From an uncultured Bacilli bacterium (GTDB lineage Bacteria > Bacillota_I > Bacilli_A > ML615J-28 > CAG-313), in contig CAKPBI010000007.1 of the NCBI GenBank assembly GCA_934140285.1, positions 34,043 to 98,042 of the forward strand: a stretch of DNA of 64,000 nt. The letters run 5' to 3'. Below, piece after piece: positions 43,128 to 52,931 of the stretch (its first letter is position 1; each line of letters begins with the position of its first letter). The translations under genes and the position numbers were made by a program. Below the pieces are notes generated by a model. That model had not been told where the DNA came from. It worked only from the letters and a program-made list of their open reading frames with translations, and searched no databases.

Positions 43128-45575
43128 TTATTTTAACATGATGTAACAGCCATTAATGGCGTTTATGTCATACGTGATGCCGGTTACATCAATGTCAATA
43201 CGAATCTTCCCGTCGGAAGGAATCACACAACCGCTTCGAGATGTAATAACTTTATTGCCGTCTCCATTAGGATCGACAACGCCGACATGTACAATTTTGG
43301 CTTCAATCAGTTTTCTGCCTGTACTGTCGAAAACCATAACCGTATGTCCAACCTTGAAGTATCCTGTTTTGACAGTGGAGTATAAACATAATTGTTTTAT
43401 GTTATTCACGGTATCATTTGTTTCGAATCTTCCCGTTATCGAGTTTGAAGTCCCTTTTCCCGACGGAACAACGGCGATTTCCACTTTTGTCTGCTTTGGA
43501 TCCTTGACAAGTTTGTAGTTGTTCAAATTAGCGTTTGATGATGAAGCAAGTTTGAAACAATCAAGGTTATTTTGTATCGATACTTGTTTCTTTTGGTCTT
43601 TTTTCACGTAGTTAGGGTTCGTATCGCTAAGTTCCAATCCAGCTTTTTCATTTACAAGCCTTAATGCAACAGATTCCCCTGCAACAGGCGAGTATGAAGC
43701 AAGAAACAGATTTCCATTTTGCAAATTGTTATTAATTGCGATGTAGCCCTTTTCAAGTTTGATTTCAACCTGTGCGATTGTGAAAGATTTGATATCGGAA
43801 ACCACAGCTTCCCATTCGTCTGTGGCCTTGACGCCAATGCGGTATTCATATTCTCCTGCGTTCTTAGGAATATAGGTATCTGTAACTTTTGTCCACAAAT
43901 ATTCGCCTTTCTTACGGAACTCAGCATATTTCTCGCCAGAGTCCATAAACGAAGTGATATTCACTACTCCCTCAATAGAAGCCGCGCCGAATTTGTTAAC
44001 AAGTTTATCAAAGGTGAAGTTTGCAACAGGTGTGCCGTCGTATGTTTTACCCGTAAAGTTCTTAACTGTTAGACTTCTTGGTTTCGCTTTTACAGTGAAG
44101 TGTACGTACTTGGTGGCTCCGAAATGGTAGTTTATGCCATCATCGTATTGAATGCGCACGCGCCATTCACCTGGTTTTTCTCTTACCATAGATTTTGGAA
44201 GAGATGGGCTCCAAACGCCATCGCCATTGTGTATTTCCCAACTGATATCTATATCACCATAACCATCACCGATTTCAACATAATCGGTTGTAGGATCAGG
44301 GATATTCGTTGCGCCGACAAAGAACTCGGTAAATGCGCTCGCATTGCTGATTTCAAAGTCAACGATATTTGCTTTGATGATTTCTGCGGTAACGTCTTCT
44401 ATTGCAAGACTGTAATTACCCGCGTCTTTTCCGGTGATTTCAAATTTTTCAACTATCGAATTGACGTAGGCATATTTCATTGTAACGGTAATTGTTACTT
44501 CGTCACCTTCAAGCAATTCAGCAGGTTCTCCTGTAAATATTTTTGAACCATCATATTCTTTCTCCCATTCAACGCTAATTACCATAGGGGTGATAGTTGC
44601 GGTAACGCCATTCGCTTTGATTACATAGTTGTCTTTGTTAGCGCCTTCAAGTGTAACATCTTGAACAGTTGCGCCAGCATTTTTACTTGTCATCGTAATT
44701 GTCGCAGTAACCATTTCCCCTGCGATTACGCCAGTAAGGGTTGCTGGCATGGTTACTGTGCCGTCATACTCTTTAGTTCCTGTTACGATAAGTTCTTTCT
44801 TTGCAATTACAAAATCAAATGTTTTTGATGCTGCTTTCCACTCTGCTGTACCTTCTACGCTGACTTTCACGGTATATTCACCGGCATTCGTTGGGGCAGT
44901 TGCAGTATACGTATTGTCTTCCGCATCTTTGAACTTGAACATAAGTTCAGGTTCGCGATTGCCTTCAATTACGAAATAATCTTTTGTAATCGCAATAATT
45001 TGTCCGTCGTAAGTCTTACCAAGCGTTTTACCATCCGCAAGCTTAATTTCGTTGTCTTTTGCGTCAAGTGCATCGATGTTTTCATTTTTGCTATAGCTAC
45101 ATTTCGTGCAAGTGAAAGTCTTTTCACCGACTACACCATAGTCCGCAGGTTTGGTAACTACGCCTTCATCATAGGTATGCTCCTCGAAATCTTTCTTCAT
45201 TACTTCATGTGTGGGAGCTATTGCGTCACAAGTCGATTCGTGCCAGTGTCCAGACTCATCTTTTTTCCATTCCTCACCGTAAGCATGCGTTGCGGTGTCT
45301 GATATTGTCCTTTCAATTTCGTATCCGCATTCACATACGCCTTTTTCGACTTTGTCCGTGTGAACGCCTGCTGGCGTTTTTTCTGTCCACGTTAACACGT
45401 GAGGAATTTTCTCCGTTGTATCGCTGTGTTTCTTTGTGGTGCACTCATGCCAGTGGCTTTTTTCATCATACTTCCACTCGTTGGAATACTTGTGTTTCTT
45501 GTTACATGACGTAAATATCGATAACGCCAACACTACTGTCAACGTCAGCACTGTGATGATTGATTTTCTTTTCAT
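43128..45575 (-). CDS. Lipoprotein with Cys/His modules, MBG-like repeats and a possible EF-Tu domain II-like C terminus
   Basis: An 815-residue lipoprotein with lipobox FTSC (Cys24). Two to three Cys/His modules fill 25-170 (EWKKDESGHWHESTC). Beta-sandwich repeats of MBG type follow: KTYDGQIIAI, KEYDGTVTMPATLTGV, KEYDGSKIFTGEPAELLEGD and GKTYDGTPVANFTFDK, with TNAGEYTVKV and KNAGEYEYRI pieces. The last 100 residues (SITGRFETND, VKTGYFKVGHTVMVF, ITYDINAINGCYIML) have the strand pattern of a translation-factor beta-barrel, less clearly than the 40429 gene. Membrane-tethered outside the cell; function unknown. Third gene of the 49740-43128 unit. Confidence 0.82.
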   Translation of the reverse strand: MKRKSIITVLTLTVVLALSIFTSCNKKHKYSNEWKYDEKSHWHECTTKKHSDTTEKIPHVLTWTEKTPAGVHTDKVEKGVCECGYEIERTISDTATHAYGEEWKKDESGHWHESTCDAIAPTHEVMKKDFEEHTYDEGVVTKPADYGVVGEKTFTCTKCSYSKNENIDALDAKDNEIKLADGKTLGKTYDGQIIAITKDYFVIEGNREPELMFKFKDAEDNTYTATAPTNAGEYTVKVSVEGTAEWKAASKTFDFVIAKKELIVTGTKEYDGTVTMPATLTGVIAGEMVTATITMTSKNAGATVQDVTLEGANKDNYVIKANGVTATITPMVISVEWEKEYDGSKIFTGEPAELLEGDEVTITVTMKYAYVNSIVEKFEITGKDAGNYSLAIEDVTAEIIKANIVDFEISNASAFTEFFVGATNIPDPTTDYVEIGDGYGDIDISWEIHNGDGVWSPSLPKSMVREKPGEWRVRIQYDDGINYHFGATKYVHFTVKAKPRSLTVKNFTGKTYDGTPVANFTFDKLVNKFGAASIEGVVNITSFMDSGEKYAEFRKKGEYLWTKVTDTYIPKNAGEYEYRIGVKATDEWEAVVSDIKSFTIAQVEIKLEKGYIAINNNLQNGNLFLASYSPVAGESVALRLVNEKAGLELSDTNPNYVKKDQKKQVSIQNNLDCFKLASSSNANLNNYKLVKDPKQTKVEIAVVPSGKGTSNSITGRFETNDTVNNIKQLCLYSTVKTGYFKVGHTVMVFDSTGRKLIEAKIVHVGVVDPNGDGNKVITSRSGCVIPSDGKIRIDIDVTGITYDINAINGCYIMLK

Positions 45576-45646
45576 AATCTTTCTCCTTTTGATTTAAGTG
45601 ATTTATTCAAAATCGTTGCTTATTGTGTTTGTATGCCTTTGTCGGA

Positions 45647-46600
45647 TTATTTTACGACAACGGCGTATTTGTATTTAAATATGCCCATTCCCTCAGCGAT
45701 ATTAGTCTGAATAATGGTAGTTTTGTCTGCTGACAACTCAAACGTTGAGCCAACGAACAATCCGTATTTGTGAGCGACAATTTCTTTTTCCATATCTTCC
45801 TGACTATCGTAAAACACAATAGCAGTACCTTTGATTTTGTACAGTAACACACCAATGCCTTGACCTTCTTCTTCGCCCGGTGCTTGATCAAAGGTAACCG
45901 TCACGGTATTTTTGTCTACCGCAAACTCAAATTTGATCTTTGATGTATTGATGAATTGAATATACTGTTCTTCCGTCAATTTCATTTCCTTAAGAAGAGC
46001 TTGCTTAACTTCTTCGGACTCCCACTCGACAATGGCGTCAACTTTGTTGAAAGTCTTCCCCTTAATGTCAGCTGTCGCCCACTTTGCATAAAGTGTGAAA
46101 ACTCTTGCTGGCATATATGAAAAACTGAATGCTGTGTCAGAAAGCGTTTCTCCACCATCCGTGCTTTCATACCAGCCCGCAAAAACAAAACCGTCTTTGG
46201 TAGGATCATTCGGAGCTGTTATCGCTGCGCCTGCGCTTGCCTTGATTGGTTGCACAGAGCTGCCTCCTTTGCTGTCAAAGGTTATCGTATATTCTTTTCC
46301 GACAACAAGTTTGTCAATCGATGCAGTCTTTTCTCTGTGGCATACCGTACAAGTGTAAACCATTGTTCCTTTTTGCTCCGTTGTCGGCTCAACAATCACG
46401 TTGCCATCATCCCAAGAGTGCGCGGCTTTGTCCTTAGTTTCCTTGCATCCATTGTCTGTGCACGCATGCCAATGTTGAGTCTCGTCGTTGCTCCATTCTT
46501 CCGAAAAATTGTGTTTTCCGTTCTTGTTGCACGCCGTAAATATTGACAACGCTAACACTAATGCCAACGTCATCACTGCGATTATTGATTTTCTTTTCAT
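45647..46600 (-). CDS. Lipoprotein with one Cys/His module and an InlB-type repeat
   Basis: A 317-residue lipoprotein; lipobox FTAC (Cys24). The module EEWSNDETQHWHACTDNGC with TCTVCHREKTAS occupies 30-98, then an InlB/Listeria-Bacteroides repeat (ITFDSKGGSSVQPIKASAGA, GFVFAGWYESTDGG, 100-175), then a 140-residue domain I do not recognise. Its signal peptide and leader are nearly the same as in the 43128 gene (MKRKSIIxVxTLxxVLALSI), showing recent common origin. It lies between the large protein at 46675 and the 43128 gene, all in one direction. Confidence 0.82.
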   Translation of the reverse strand: MKRKSIIAVMTLALVLALSIFTACNKNGKHNFSEEWSNDETQHWHACTDNGCKETKDKAAHSWDDGNVIVEPTTEQKGTMVYTCTVCHREKTASIDKLVVGKEYTITFDSKGGSSVQPIKASAGAAITAPNDPTKDGFVFAGWYESTDGGETLSDTAFSFSYMPARVFTLYAKWATADIKGKTFNKVDAIVEWESEEVKQALLKEMKLTEEQYIQFINTSKIKFEFAVDKNTVTVTFDQAPGEEEGQGIGVLLYKIKGTAIVFYDSQEDMEKEIVAHKYGLFVGSTFELSADKTTIIQTNIAEGMGIFKYKYAVVVK

Positions 46601-46633
46601 ATTATTTCTCCTTTTATTTAAGTGTTTTATTCC

Positions 46634-46654
46634 AAATCGCCAAAATTGCGATTT
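46634..46654 (-). terminator. Short hairpin after the 46675-49740 gene
   Basis: AAATCGC pairs with GCGATTT around a 7-base loop without a good T-tract. Probably an intra-operon structure and not a full terminator. Confidence 0.3.
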
Positions 46655-46674
46655 AAAACCATTGTTTGTTATTT

Positions 46675-49600
46675 TTATTGTTTTTTCTTGTTGATTCCTT
46701 TGATTGCAGTAATTAAATCGCCAAACGATTTTTTCTTAACTGCAAACCAGAAAATTGCAAATCCGCCGATTCCTGCAAGCAGTACCGAACCGATTACGAT
46801 ACCAGCAATAGCGCCGCCCGAAAGTCCTTTATTTGCCGCGGGAGCATCTTCATACACAGCCGTAAGGGTTGTTTCGCCGTTTACGGTAAAGGTATATCTC
46901 TTTTCGGTGCTTACGATTTTTCCGCTTGCATCCTGCCAACCCTTGAATACTTTGCCTTCCGCAGGCTCATTTGCGGTGATGGTGACCATTTCGCCGACGG
47001 TAAGCCTGCCACCACCTGTTCCGCCGACAACTGTGACTTCAGCTTTTACGAGCTTTGCTATCGTGAGATCGGCGATCTCCGCTCCGTTTTCGTCAAAGTG
47101 TTTTCCACAGAACGTGCAGTCCTTGTGTCCTTTCACGCCTTTCGTTTCCTCGGTTGCCGGTATTTCGTCTACCCACGCGCCGAAACCGTGCGCCGCTTTG
47201 TCTTTTGTTATATCGCAGTTTTTGCACTCGTGAAAGTGTGCTTCCTTATCAGCAGACCATTCGGTTTTGAAATCGTGAATTACTGTTTGTGCAAGCGTGA
47301 TTTCACTGCTGCAGGCAGCGTCCGCAAAGAGTTTACCACATTCCTCGCGCTGACATTCGTAATACTCGATGTTTCCGTCCTTACCGGGGGCAACATCGGT
47401 ATGTTCAATGCGGTTACATTTATGTCCTGCGGAAATGATCGCATTTTCGATTGTCCACGGCGTCGTACATTCAGCGTCGACAAACTCGTTGCCGCAACTT
47501 TTGCAGGCGTATTTATCTTTAACGCCGTTTTCCGTACACGTTTCGGGTTTTCCTGCTTCTTTTAAGGTAGATTCTTTATGCGGACAAGGCAACGCCTTGG
47601 GAAGTTCGATTCTGATCGTCGCCTCCGTTCCTTCGTCGTTTACGTCGATTCTGTCAACGACGAATCCCGCGCCCGAAAGATGCATTTCGCTAAGCCACAT
47701 GGAAACCTGATTCACGGTCGGCGGGAATTTTTCGCCTTCCGGCGCCGTTATTTTTAAGAGTGCCCAAGCATTTTGCCCTTCAATGAAGTTTCCTATGTAA
47801 TAATTCGACAAACCGCTCCACTCGAGAACGGTTACTTCCATTCCGTTTTTCTCGATAATTTTTAAATCGCCGGCGTCATTTCCGCCGTAAGGTTGTGGTA
47901 CTTCTATTTCTACCGATGACACGGTATTATCCAAACGGAGCAGCACGCATACCGTAAAATAACCGCTACTCGGAGAGTACTCTTTATAGACGACTTCTCC
48001 GTTTTCCGCAACGACGTCTATCTCGTTGACGTTAGGGTTGATTTTACAGTTAGCCTGCGCTAAAAAGTTATAGCGCATTACCACAGTCTGTTCGATAACG
48101 CCGTTTTTATCGACTTGCTCACCGCCACCGTCACGTCTTGCATATGATGCGAAGTTTGAGTTTATGGCATTGAAAACTCTGCCTTCTTTTATGATCGGAT
48201 ATTCAAGAGCTTTAAACGGTGTACCCTTTGTAAAATACGGAACTTCGATAACTACTCTGTTTACCACTTCGTCCGCACCGCATACCGTACATTTCCCGTC
48301 AGAGAACGTGTGATTGATAAAATCGCCGTATTCCCAACCGCAACCCTCATGCGTGCATACGGCGCGCCTGTTACAATTAGCGGTACCGCCGGACGCTATA
48401 TGCCGATGACCTGTTTCTTCCGTGCCGCAATAATAACATATTTTGAACTGAACGTTACCCAGTGACAAATCGGGGTTTGTGAATATATACCTATGCTCCA
48501 TTTTTTCGGTGTATATCTCGTCACAAACCTCGCATTTAGCGCCGATAAAACAAGTTGCCTTGCCGCCGTGGTGTTTTTCTTTTACGGGGTTGCCGTTTTC
48601 GTCTTTTTCAACTTCGCCGCAACGACACTTTGAAATATGATATTCCGTGTCTTCAACGTCTAAATGCCAGATATAAGTGTGTTTTCCTTCGGGGTTTACG
48701 TGTCCGCAAGTTCCACATTTGACGTTACAGCCGTAAGCGTAATCATGCGTCGAATATCTTGAACCTTTGTCAAACTGATACGCAACGCCCGGACAATCTT
48801 CCGCGGTACATTTCGTATATCCGTGGTGGTCGTTTCCTATCGGTTCGATTTCTTCAACCCAAGTATGCTCGTGTCCGCCGGAAACGCTTTGTACCCATAT
48901 AGGAATATCGCACGTCTGCCCGTCCGCCGCCGTTGCCGTGATATACATCATTCCGCCGTCCATAGCGTTCACTGCAGTAATCTGATAATTGCAAACGTAC
49001 GTGTTTAATATCTCTGATTTCTGCGTTTCGACAATGGTCCCTACAGGAGCGATTTTCTTTTCGAACGTGTAGGGCGCGGGTGCTCCGACAAGCCAAAAAG
49101 CTGTATCAGTATAAGCAGTGCATAAACTGTTACTATAAGGTACGCCGATTTCCGGATAAGCATTCAAGGACCATCCGAACATGTGATTCATGCCTTTGGT
49201 AACAACAAAATCGACGTGGAAATAATACTCTCCTAAATTCGTTGTCCAAACCTCTATATCTTTTCCTTTGCCGATTTCAAACCCCGGAATGTTCATCGTG
49301 CTTAAATATTCGGCTTCTTTCGACGCATCGAAAACATATCCCGTTTTCGGATCAAAACTCACTCTGACGACGTACGGCGTATCTCTCGTTATTTCGGAGT
49401 TTTCAATTGTGCTCCATAAATAACCGGGCGCCTCTGTCCACAAACGACGGGTGTGTCCGTAGGCGTATATTACGTCAATTCTTGCCGTATAGTTTGCGTT
49501 TTCAGGAACAATGAGCGTTTTTTTCGTTTCATCAACGAAATTAAACATCGAAACAAGTTTATCGCCTATTTTCGTTTTGTTAAAAGAAACTCCGACGTTT

Positions 49601-49740
49601 TCGATCGTAACTTTTTCGCCATCGTCCGCTCGTGCGACAATCTCGCCTGCAAACACAATGCCGAGCATAAGTGCAAGGCAGATTGTAAGTCTGCATAAAA
49701 GTGTAAAAATTTTTGATTTACGCGTTTTTTTGTGTGTCAT
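46675..49740 (-). CDS. Large exported Cys/His-module protein, C-terminally membrane-anchored (paralogue A2)
   Basis: A 1,021-residue paralogue of the 27752 and 50804 proteins with the same order: signal peptide ending ARA-DD (about 38), two N-terminal domains (APAPYTFEKKIAPVGTIVET, YQITAVNAMDGGMMYITATA), Cys/His modules (HTWVEEIEPIGNDHHGYTKC, HGFGAWVDEIPATEETKG), InlB-like repeat (GKVFKGWQDASGKIVSTEKR), anchor GGAIAGIVIGSVLLAGIGGF and a Lys-rich tail. The frame is open to 49905, but AAAGGAGAT 8 bases before the ATG at 49740 and the paralogues fix the start. Its DNA is clearly more GC-rich than its neighbours (many gcc, gcg, ccg codons), a sign of transfer from another genome. First gene of the unit with both lipoproteins downstream. 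Confidence 0.85.
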   Translation of the reverse strand: MTHKKTRKSKIFTLLCRLTICLALMLGIVFAGEIVARADDGEKVTIENVGVSFNKTKIGDKLVSMFNFVDETKKTLIVPENANYTARIDVIYAYGHTRRLWTEAPGYLWSTIENSEITRDTPYVVRVSFDPKTGYVFDASKEAEYLSTMNIPGFEIGKGKDIEVWTTNLGEYYFHVDFVVTKGMNHMFGWSLNAYPEIGVPYSNSLCTAYTDTAFWLVGAPAPYTFEKKIAPVGTIVETQKSEILNTYVCNYQITAVNAMDGGMMYITATAADGQTCDIPIWVQSVSGGHEHTWVEEIEPIGNDHHGYTKCTAEDCPGVAYQFDKGSRYSTHDYAYGCNVKCGTCGHVNPEGKHTYIWHLDVEDTEYHISKCRCGEVEKDENGNPVKEKHHGGKATCFIGAKCEVCDEIYTEKMEHRYIFTNPDLSLGNVQFKICYYCGTEETGHRHIASGGTANCNRRAVCTHEGCGWEYGDFINHTFSDGKCTVCGADEVVNRVVIEVPYFTKGTPFKALEYPIIKEGRVFNAINSNFASYARRDGGGEQVDKNGVIEQTVVMRYNFLAQANCKINPNVNEIDVVAENGEVVYKEYSPSSGYFTVCVLLRLDNTVSSVEIEVPQPYGGNDAGDLKIIEKNGMEVTVLEWSGLSNYYIGNFIEGQNAWALLKITAPEGEKFPPTVNQVSMWLSEMHLSGAGFVVDRIDVNDEGTEATIRIELPKALPCPHKESTLKEAGKPETCTENGVKDKYACKSCGNEFVDAECTTPWTIENAIISAGHKCNRIEHTDVAPGKDGNIEYYECQREECGKLFADAACSSEITLAQTVIHDFKTEWSADKEAHFHECKNCDITKDKAAHGFGAWVDEIPATEETKGVKGHKDCTFCGKHFDENGAEIADLTIAKLVKAEVTVVGGTGGGRLTVGEMVTITANEPAEGKVFKGWQDASGKIVSTEKRYTFTVNGETTLTAVYEDAPAANKGLSGGAIAGIVIGSVLLAGIGGFAIFWFAVKKKSFGDLITAIKGINKKKQ

Positions 49741-50099
49741 ATTCGTATCTCCTTTCGCTTTTTTTAGAATATGTTCCGTGGTTAAATCCTTTTTAAAATT
49801 ATGTTTTTTTCTCTTACGTCTTACTAGTTTCTGATTGTCACCATTGTCATACCTCGCCATCGCCTTTTGTCTGTATTTTGTATTTCTTTGTTGACTATTC
49901 GACATTAAAAGTTTCGCATATTACTATACGATATTTTCTTCACTCCAGTGACATCAAAATTTTTCAAAATTAATTTTTCTACCTCTTTACTATTTGTGAT
50001 ATTTTTAAGTTTTATTGTTTTATCGTTATGTAGTTTTTTCTTTGCTATAGTCAAAATTATAAAATGAACTTAAAACAAGTTCAGTAAGAAAAAAATATA

Positions 50100-50240
50100 T
50101 TACCTTATTTATTTAATTAATATTATCGTTTACTAGTCTTTTTTTTATGAATATACTATCAATTTTGATTTATACATATATTTTATCACAAGTTTATTTT
50201 TTTGAGAAGTGCCATTTGGCACCACCTTGAATTATTTTAA
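50100..50240. repeat. Promoter-region repeat, copy 2
   Basis: Counterpart of 35690-35830. The GTGCCATTTGGCAC palindrome and the TTTATACATATATTTTATCA block are kept, while the linker between has drifted. Confidence 0.8.
50180..50222 (-). promoter_or_regulatory. Activator-type promoter upstream of the 49740 gene
   Basis: GTGCCATTTGGCAC (50209-50222) sits at the same distance from TAAAAT (50185-50180) as in the copy at 35770-35812, centred about -42, again without a -35 box. The leader to the ATG at 49740 would be about 430 bases. Confidence 0.5.
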
Positions 50241-50734
50241 TTTTTACTTATGAAAAACTAAACAATATGTTGTTTCCAATGTAACTTGTTAATAATTTAT
50301 TTTTATTCACTGCCAACTTTAGCTACATCATATCAAAATCTTGGCAGTTATTATTACGATGGAATTGGTGGTACAAGTTTGAAAAAACAAGATGGTTTTA
50401 ATAAATTAATATCTAATATTCTCAAAATAAAAAAACCTTATTCACGTTAAATCAATATAAAGATTTTCTAGAAATACTGTAGACGCACTTCAAATAATCT
50501 GTATTTTAAAATTCAAAGGTGTATTTTTTTTAAAAAAGGAAAATATTGATAGTAATAATATGAAGAATGTATTTATTTTAGCTGTTATGTCTTTGCTAGT
50601 TCAAGAAGAATTGCAATCATTATCAAATAACATAAAACGGGAAAAATGAAAAAGAAACTCGTAAAATACCATTTAACACTTCTACAATGCTCTGGACATT
50701 TTTGATGGAAAAGATAAAGTTCATATCTACAAAG

Positions 50735-50771
50735 AAAAAGACTAGAAGAATTTAGTTCCTCTAGCCTTTTT
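50735..50771 (-). terminator. Hairpin after the 50804-52879 gene
   Basis: AAAAAG.CTAGA and TCTAG.CTTTTT pair with one mismatch. TTTTTCTTT follows on the minus strand and TTTTTGTTT on the plus strand. Confidence 0.6.
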
Positions 50772-50803
50772 GTTTATATTTAATTTTGTCTAATCACTCA
50801 GTA

Positions 50804-52879
50804 TTATTTCTTTTTGGTGAACAATGATTTAATCTTTGCTCCGAGATTTTTGAAGAAATTTCCAATAGCCATGAAGCCATTCTTCAAGGCAACGCCTAAG
50901 TTTGCAAAAGACTTTTTCTTAACTGCAAACCAAAGAACAGCAAATCCGCCGATTCCAGCAACCACTACCGAACCGATTACGATTCCAACGATCTGTCCGC
51001 TAGACAATCCTTTCTTTGTTTCAAGAATATCTTCGTACACTGCCGTAAGGGTTTTTTCTCCTGTTACTTTAAAGGTATAACTTTTTTTGGTGCTTATGAT
51101 TTCACCACTTTCATCCTGCCAACCTTTGAACACTTTACCTTCTTTATCTTCTGCCATTACGGTTACGCTTTCGTCGTGTGAATAGAATTTACTTTCGCCG
51201 TTTATTACAACGTTGTACATGCCGATTTTAGCAATTCTGAGTTCAGTGATTTCGTTACCATCACTATCAAAATGTTTTCCACAAACCGTGCAATCTTTGT
51301 GTCCTTTCGTTCCAAATTCTGTGGTTGTCGGTGCAACTTCCTCTATCCAACCTCCAAAGGTATGGTTGTTTGTGGTGGGGATAGTCAGGTCTGCAATCTC
51401 TTTTTTGGTTATCGGATCACAATGTTTTCCGCACAAATTGCAATCTCTATGTTCTTTGACACCAGGGTCTTTGCAAGTTGCAGGTATTTCGGCAATTAAG
51501 GCACCAAGTTCGTGTCCATCCGGATTTACAGGGATAACCCAGTCGGTAATTTCCTTATTGCTTGCATCGTAATCCTTATCGCAAATACTGCAATGCTTGT
51601 ATCCTTTTTTGCCAGGAGTTTGACAAGTCGCGTACTCTTCTTCAACCCAAAAACCAAAATTATGTCCATAGTATGGACTAACGGGGGTTTTTAACGCTTC
51701 TTCGGTTGTTTCATTTTTGTTCTCATCAAAAAACTTTCCACATCCTGTGCATGTATAGTGTGCTTTCATACCACCTGCAACGCAAGTTGCGGGTTGTTCG
51801 TCAACTAAATCGGTGAGATTATGCTTTGCGTTGGGATCGTCAAGATTGCCGCACGTTGTACATTTTTCGGTGCACTCACCAACAAACTCGTGTTTTGCAT
51901 ACTGCGAGCCTGTGTCAAAAACATGGGATATGCCCGGGCAAGCTGGATCGGTACATTTTCTGTATCCGTGATACTCAAAATCTATCTTTCCAAAATCGCT
52001 CCAAGTATGCTCGTGTCCGCCAGATACTGCCGCAATTCGAACAGGAATATCGCAAGTCTTTCCGTCCGCTGCCGTTGCGGTGATATACATCGTGCCATAA
52101 TCCATAGAGTTGACGGCGGTTATTTGATAGTAACAGTTTGATTTGTCAAAAACGTTACTTGTCTGAATTTCTGTTCCTATAGGTGCAATCTTTGCCTCAT
52201 AGGTATACGGACCGGGTGCGCCGCTTATACAAAAACCGGTGTCTACGCCTGCAATGCTAATAGTACCCGTTACCGATTTGCCTATTTCGGGATATATGGT
52301 TTGTATATTGCCAATATAGGTCATCCCTTTTGTAATGAGGAAACTCATATACACTATCGTTGCAATGCTATTTATTCCTGCGGTATCCCAAATTTCTATA
52401 TCTTTGCCTTTGCCAAGCTCTGCGCCCAAAACTTGCATATTGCTTTTCAATCGTGGCAAATCTTTAACAAATTTATATCCATCATTTGTTTTGAAACGAA
52501 CGCGAACACAATATGCAACGTTCTTCTCGACAAATTGAGTTTCGACTCTGCTCCATGGGAGTGATGCATCATCATTATCCCACAACTTTATTCCCTGTCC
52601 GTTTTTTGATACAGATACGAGCGTTGCTGTGTAGTTTGCGCCAGCAGGAACTTTGAGTGTTTTGGTTGTAGCATCCTCAAATTCAAAAGCGTCATCAAGA
52701 GTATCGCCAACATTCACTTTCTTAAACGCTACGCCCAGTGTGTCAATCTGCGTTTCATCAGCTGCATATACTGTTTTTGTCAGACTTGCCTTTGCTATGC
52801 TAGGAATAAAGGCAAGGCACATTATAAGACTGAATAACAGTGCAAAAATTTTTGATTTAATCATCTTTTTGTGTGTCAT
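50804..52879 (-). CDS. Exported Cys/His-module protein, C-terminally membrane-anchored (paralogue A3)
   Basis: A 691-residue paralogue of the 27752 and 46675 proteins. A signal peptide ends near YAA-DE (40). The shared N-terminal domains (LGVAFKKVNVGDTLDDAFEF, APGPYTYEAKIAPIGTEIQT, YYQITAVNSMDYGTMYITAT) lead into five Cys/His modules (HEFVGECTEKCTTCGN, YATCQTPGKKGYKHC, PATCKDPGVKEHRDC, TTEFGTKGHKDCTVC). An InlB-like segment (EGKVFKGWQDESGEIISTKK) precedes the anchor GIVIGSVVVAGIGGFAVLWF and an extended basic tail. It is the shortest and most regular family member. It stands alone, about 260 bases from the RhuM gene upstream. Confidence 0.85.
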   Translation of the reverse strand: MTHKKMIKSKIFALLFSLIMCLAFIPSIAKASLTKTVYAADETQIDTLGVAFKKVNVGDTLDDAFEFEDATTKTLKVPAGANYTATLVSVSKNGQGIKLWDNDDASLPWSRVETQFVEKNVAYCVRVRFKTNDGYKFVKDLPRLKSNMQVLGAELGKGKDIEIWDTAGINSIATIVYMSFLITKGMTYIGNIQTIYPEIGKSVTGTISIAGVDTGFCISGAPGPYTYEAKIAPIGTEIQTSNVFDKSNCYYQITAVNSMDYGTMYITATAADGKTCDIPVRIAAVSGGHEHTWSDFGKIDFEYHGYRKCTDPACPGISHVFDTGSQYAKHEFVGECTEKCTTCGNLDDPNAKHNLTDLVDEQPATCVAGGMKAHYTCTGCGKFFDENKNETTEEALKTPVSPYYGHNFGFWVEEEYATCQTPGKKGYKHCSICDKDYDASNKEITDWVIPVNPDGHELGALIAEIPATCKDPGVKEHRDCNLCGKHCDPITKKEIADLTIPTTNNHTFGGWIEEVAPTTTEFGTKGHKDCTVCGKHFDSDGNEITELRIAKIGMYNVVINGESKFYSHDESVTVMAEDKEGKVFKGWQDESGEIISTKKSYTFKVTGEKTLTAVYEDILETKKGLSSGQIVGIVIGSVVVAGIGGFAVLWFAVKKKSFANLGVALKNGFMAIGNFFKNLGAKIKSLFTKKK

Positions 52880-52917
52880 AGTTGTATTTCCTTTCGATTT
52901 TTTAGAATATGTTCTGT

Positions 52918-52931
52918 GTCACATATGTGAC
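52918..52931. promoter_or_regulatory. Palindrome upstream of paralogue A3
   Basis: GTCACATATGTGAC is a perfect 14-bp dyad 39 bases before the ATG, in the leader. The leader of the 49740 gene shares the adjacent GAATATGTTC but not the dyad. It resembles a CRP/FNR-type half-site arrangement; the binder is unknown. Confidence 0.4.

Larger units (their letters stand above)
49921..50803. other. Gene-free promoter and decay region
   Basis: The part 50100-50240 is the promoter repeat described separately. At about 50310-50450 one plus-strand frame reads SYYYDGIGGTSLKKQDGFNK before stops, a decayed ORF of unknown kind. Nothing else in the 880 bases can be supported. Confidence 0.3.

Noticed and set aside
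30000..50000. Sortase-type LPXTG anchoring of the surface proteins
   Set aside because: Their C termini have a glycine-rich membrane helix and Lys-rich tail but no LPXTG-like motif before it, and no sortase gene is in the window.
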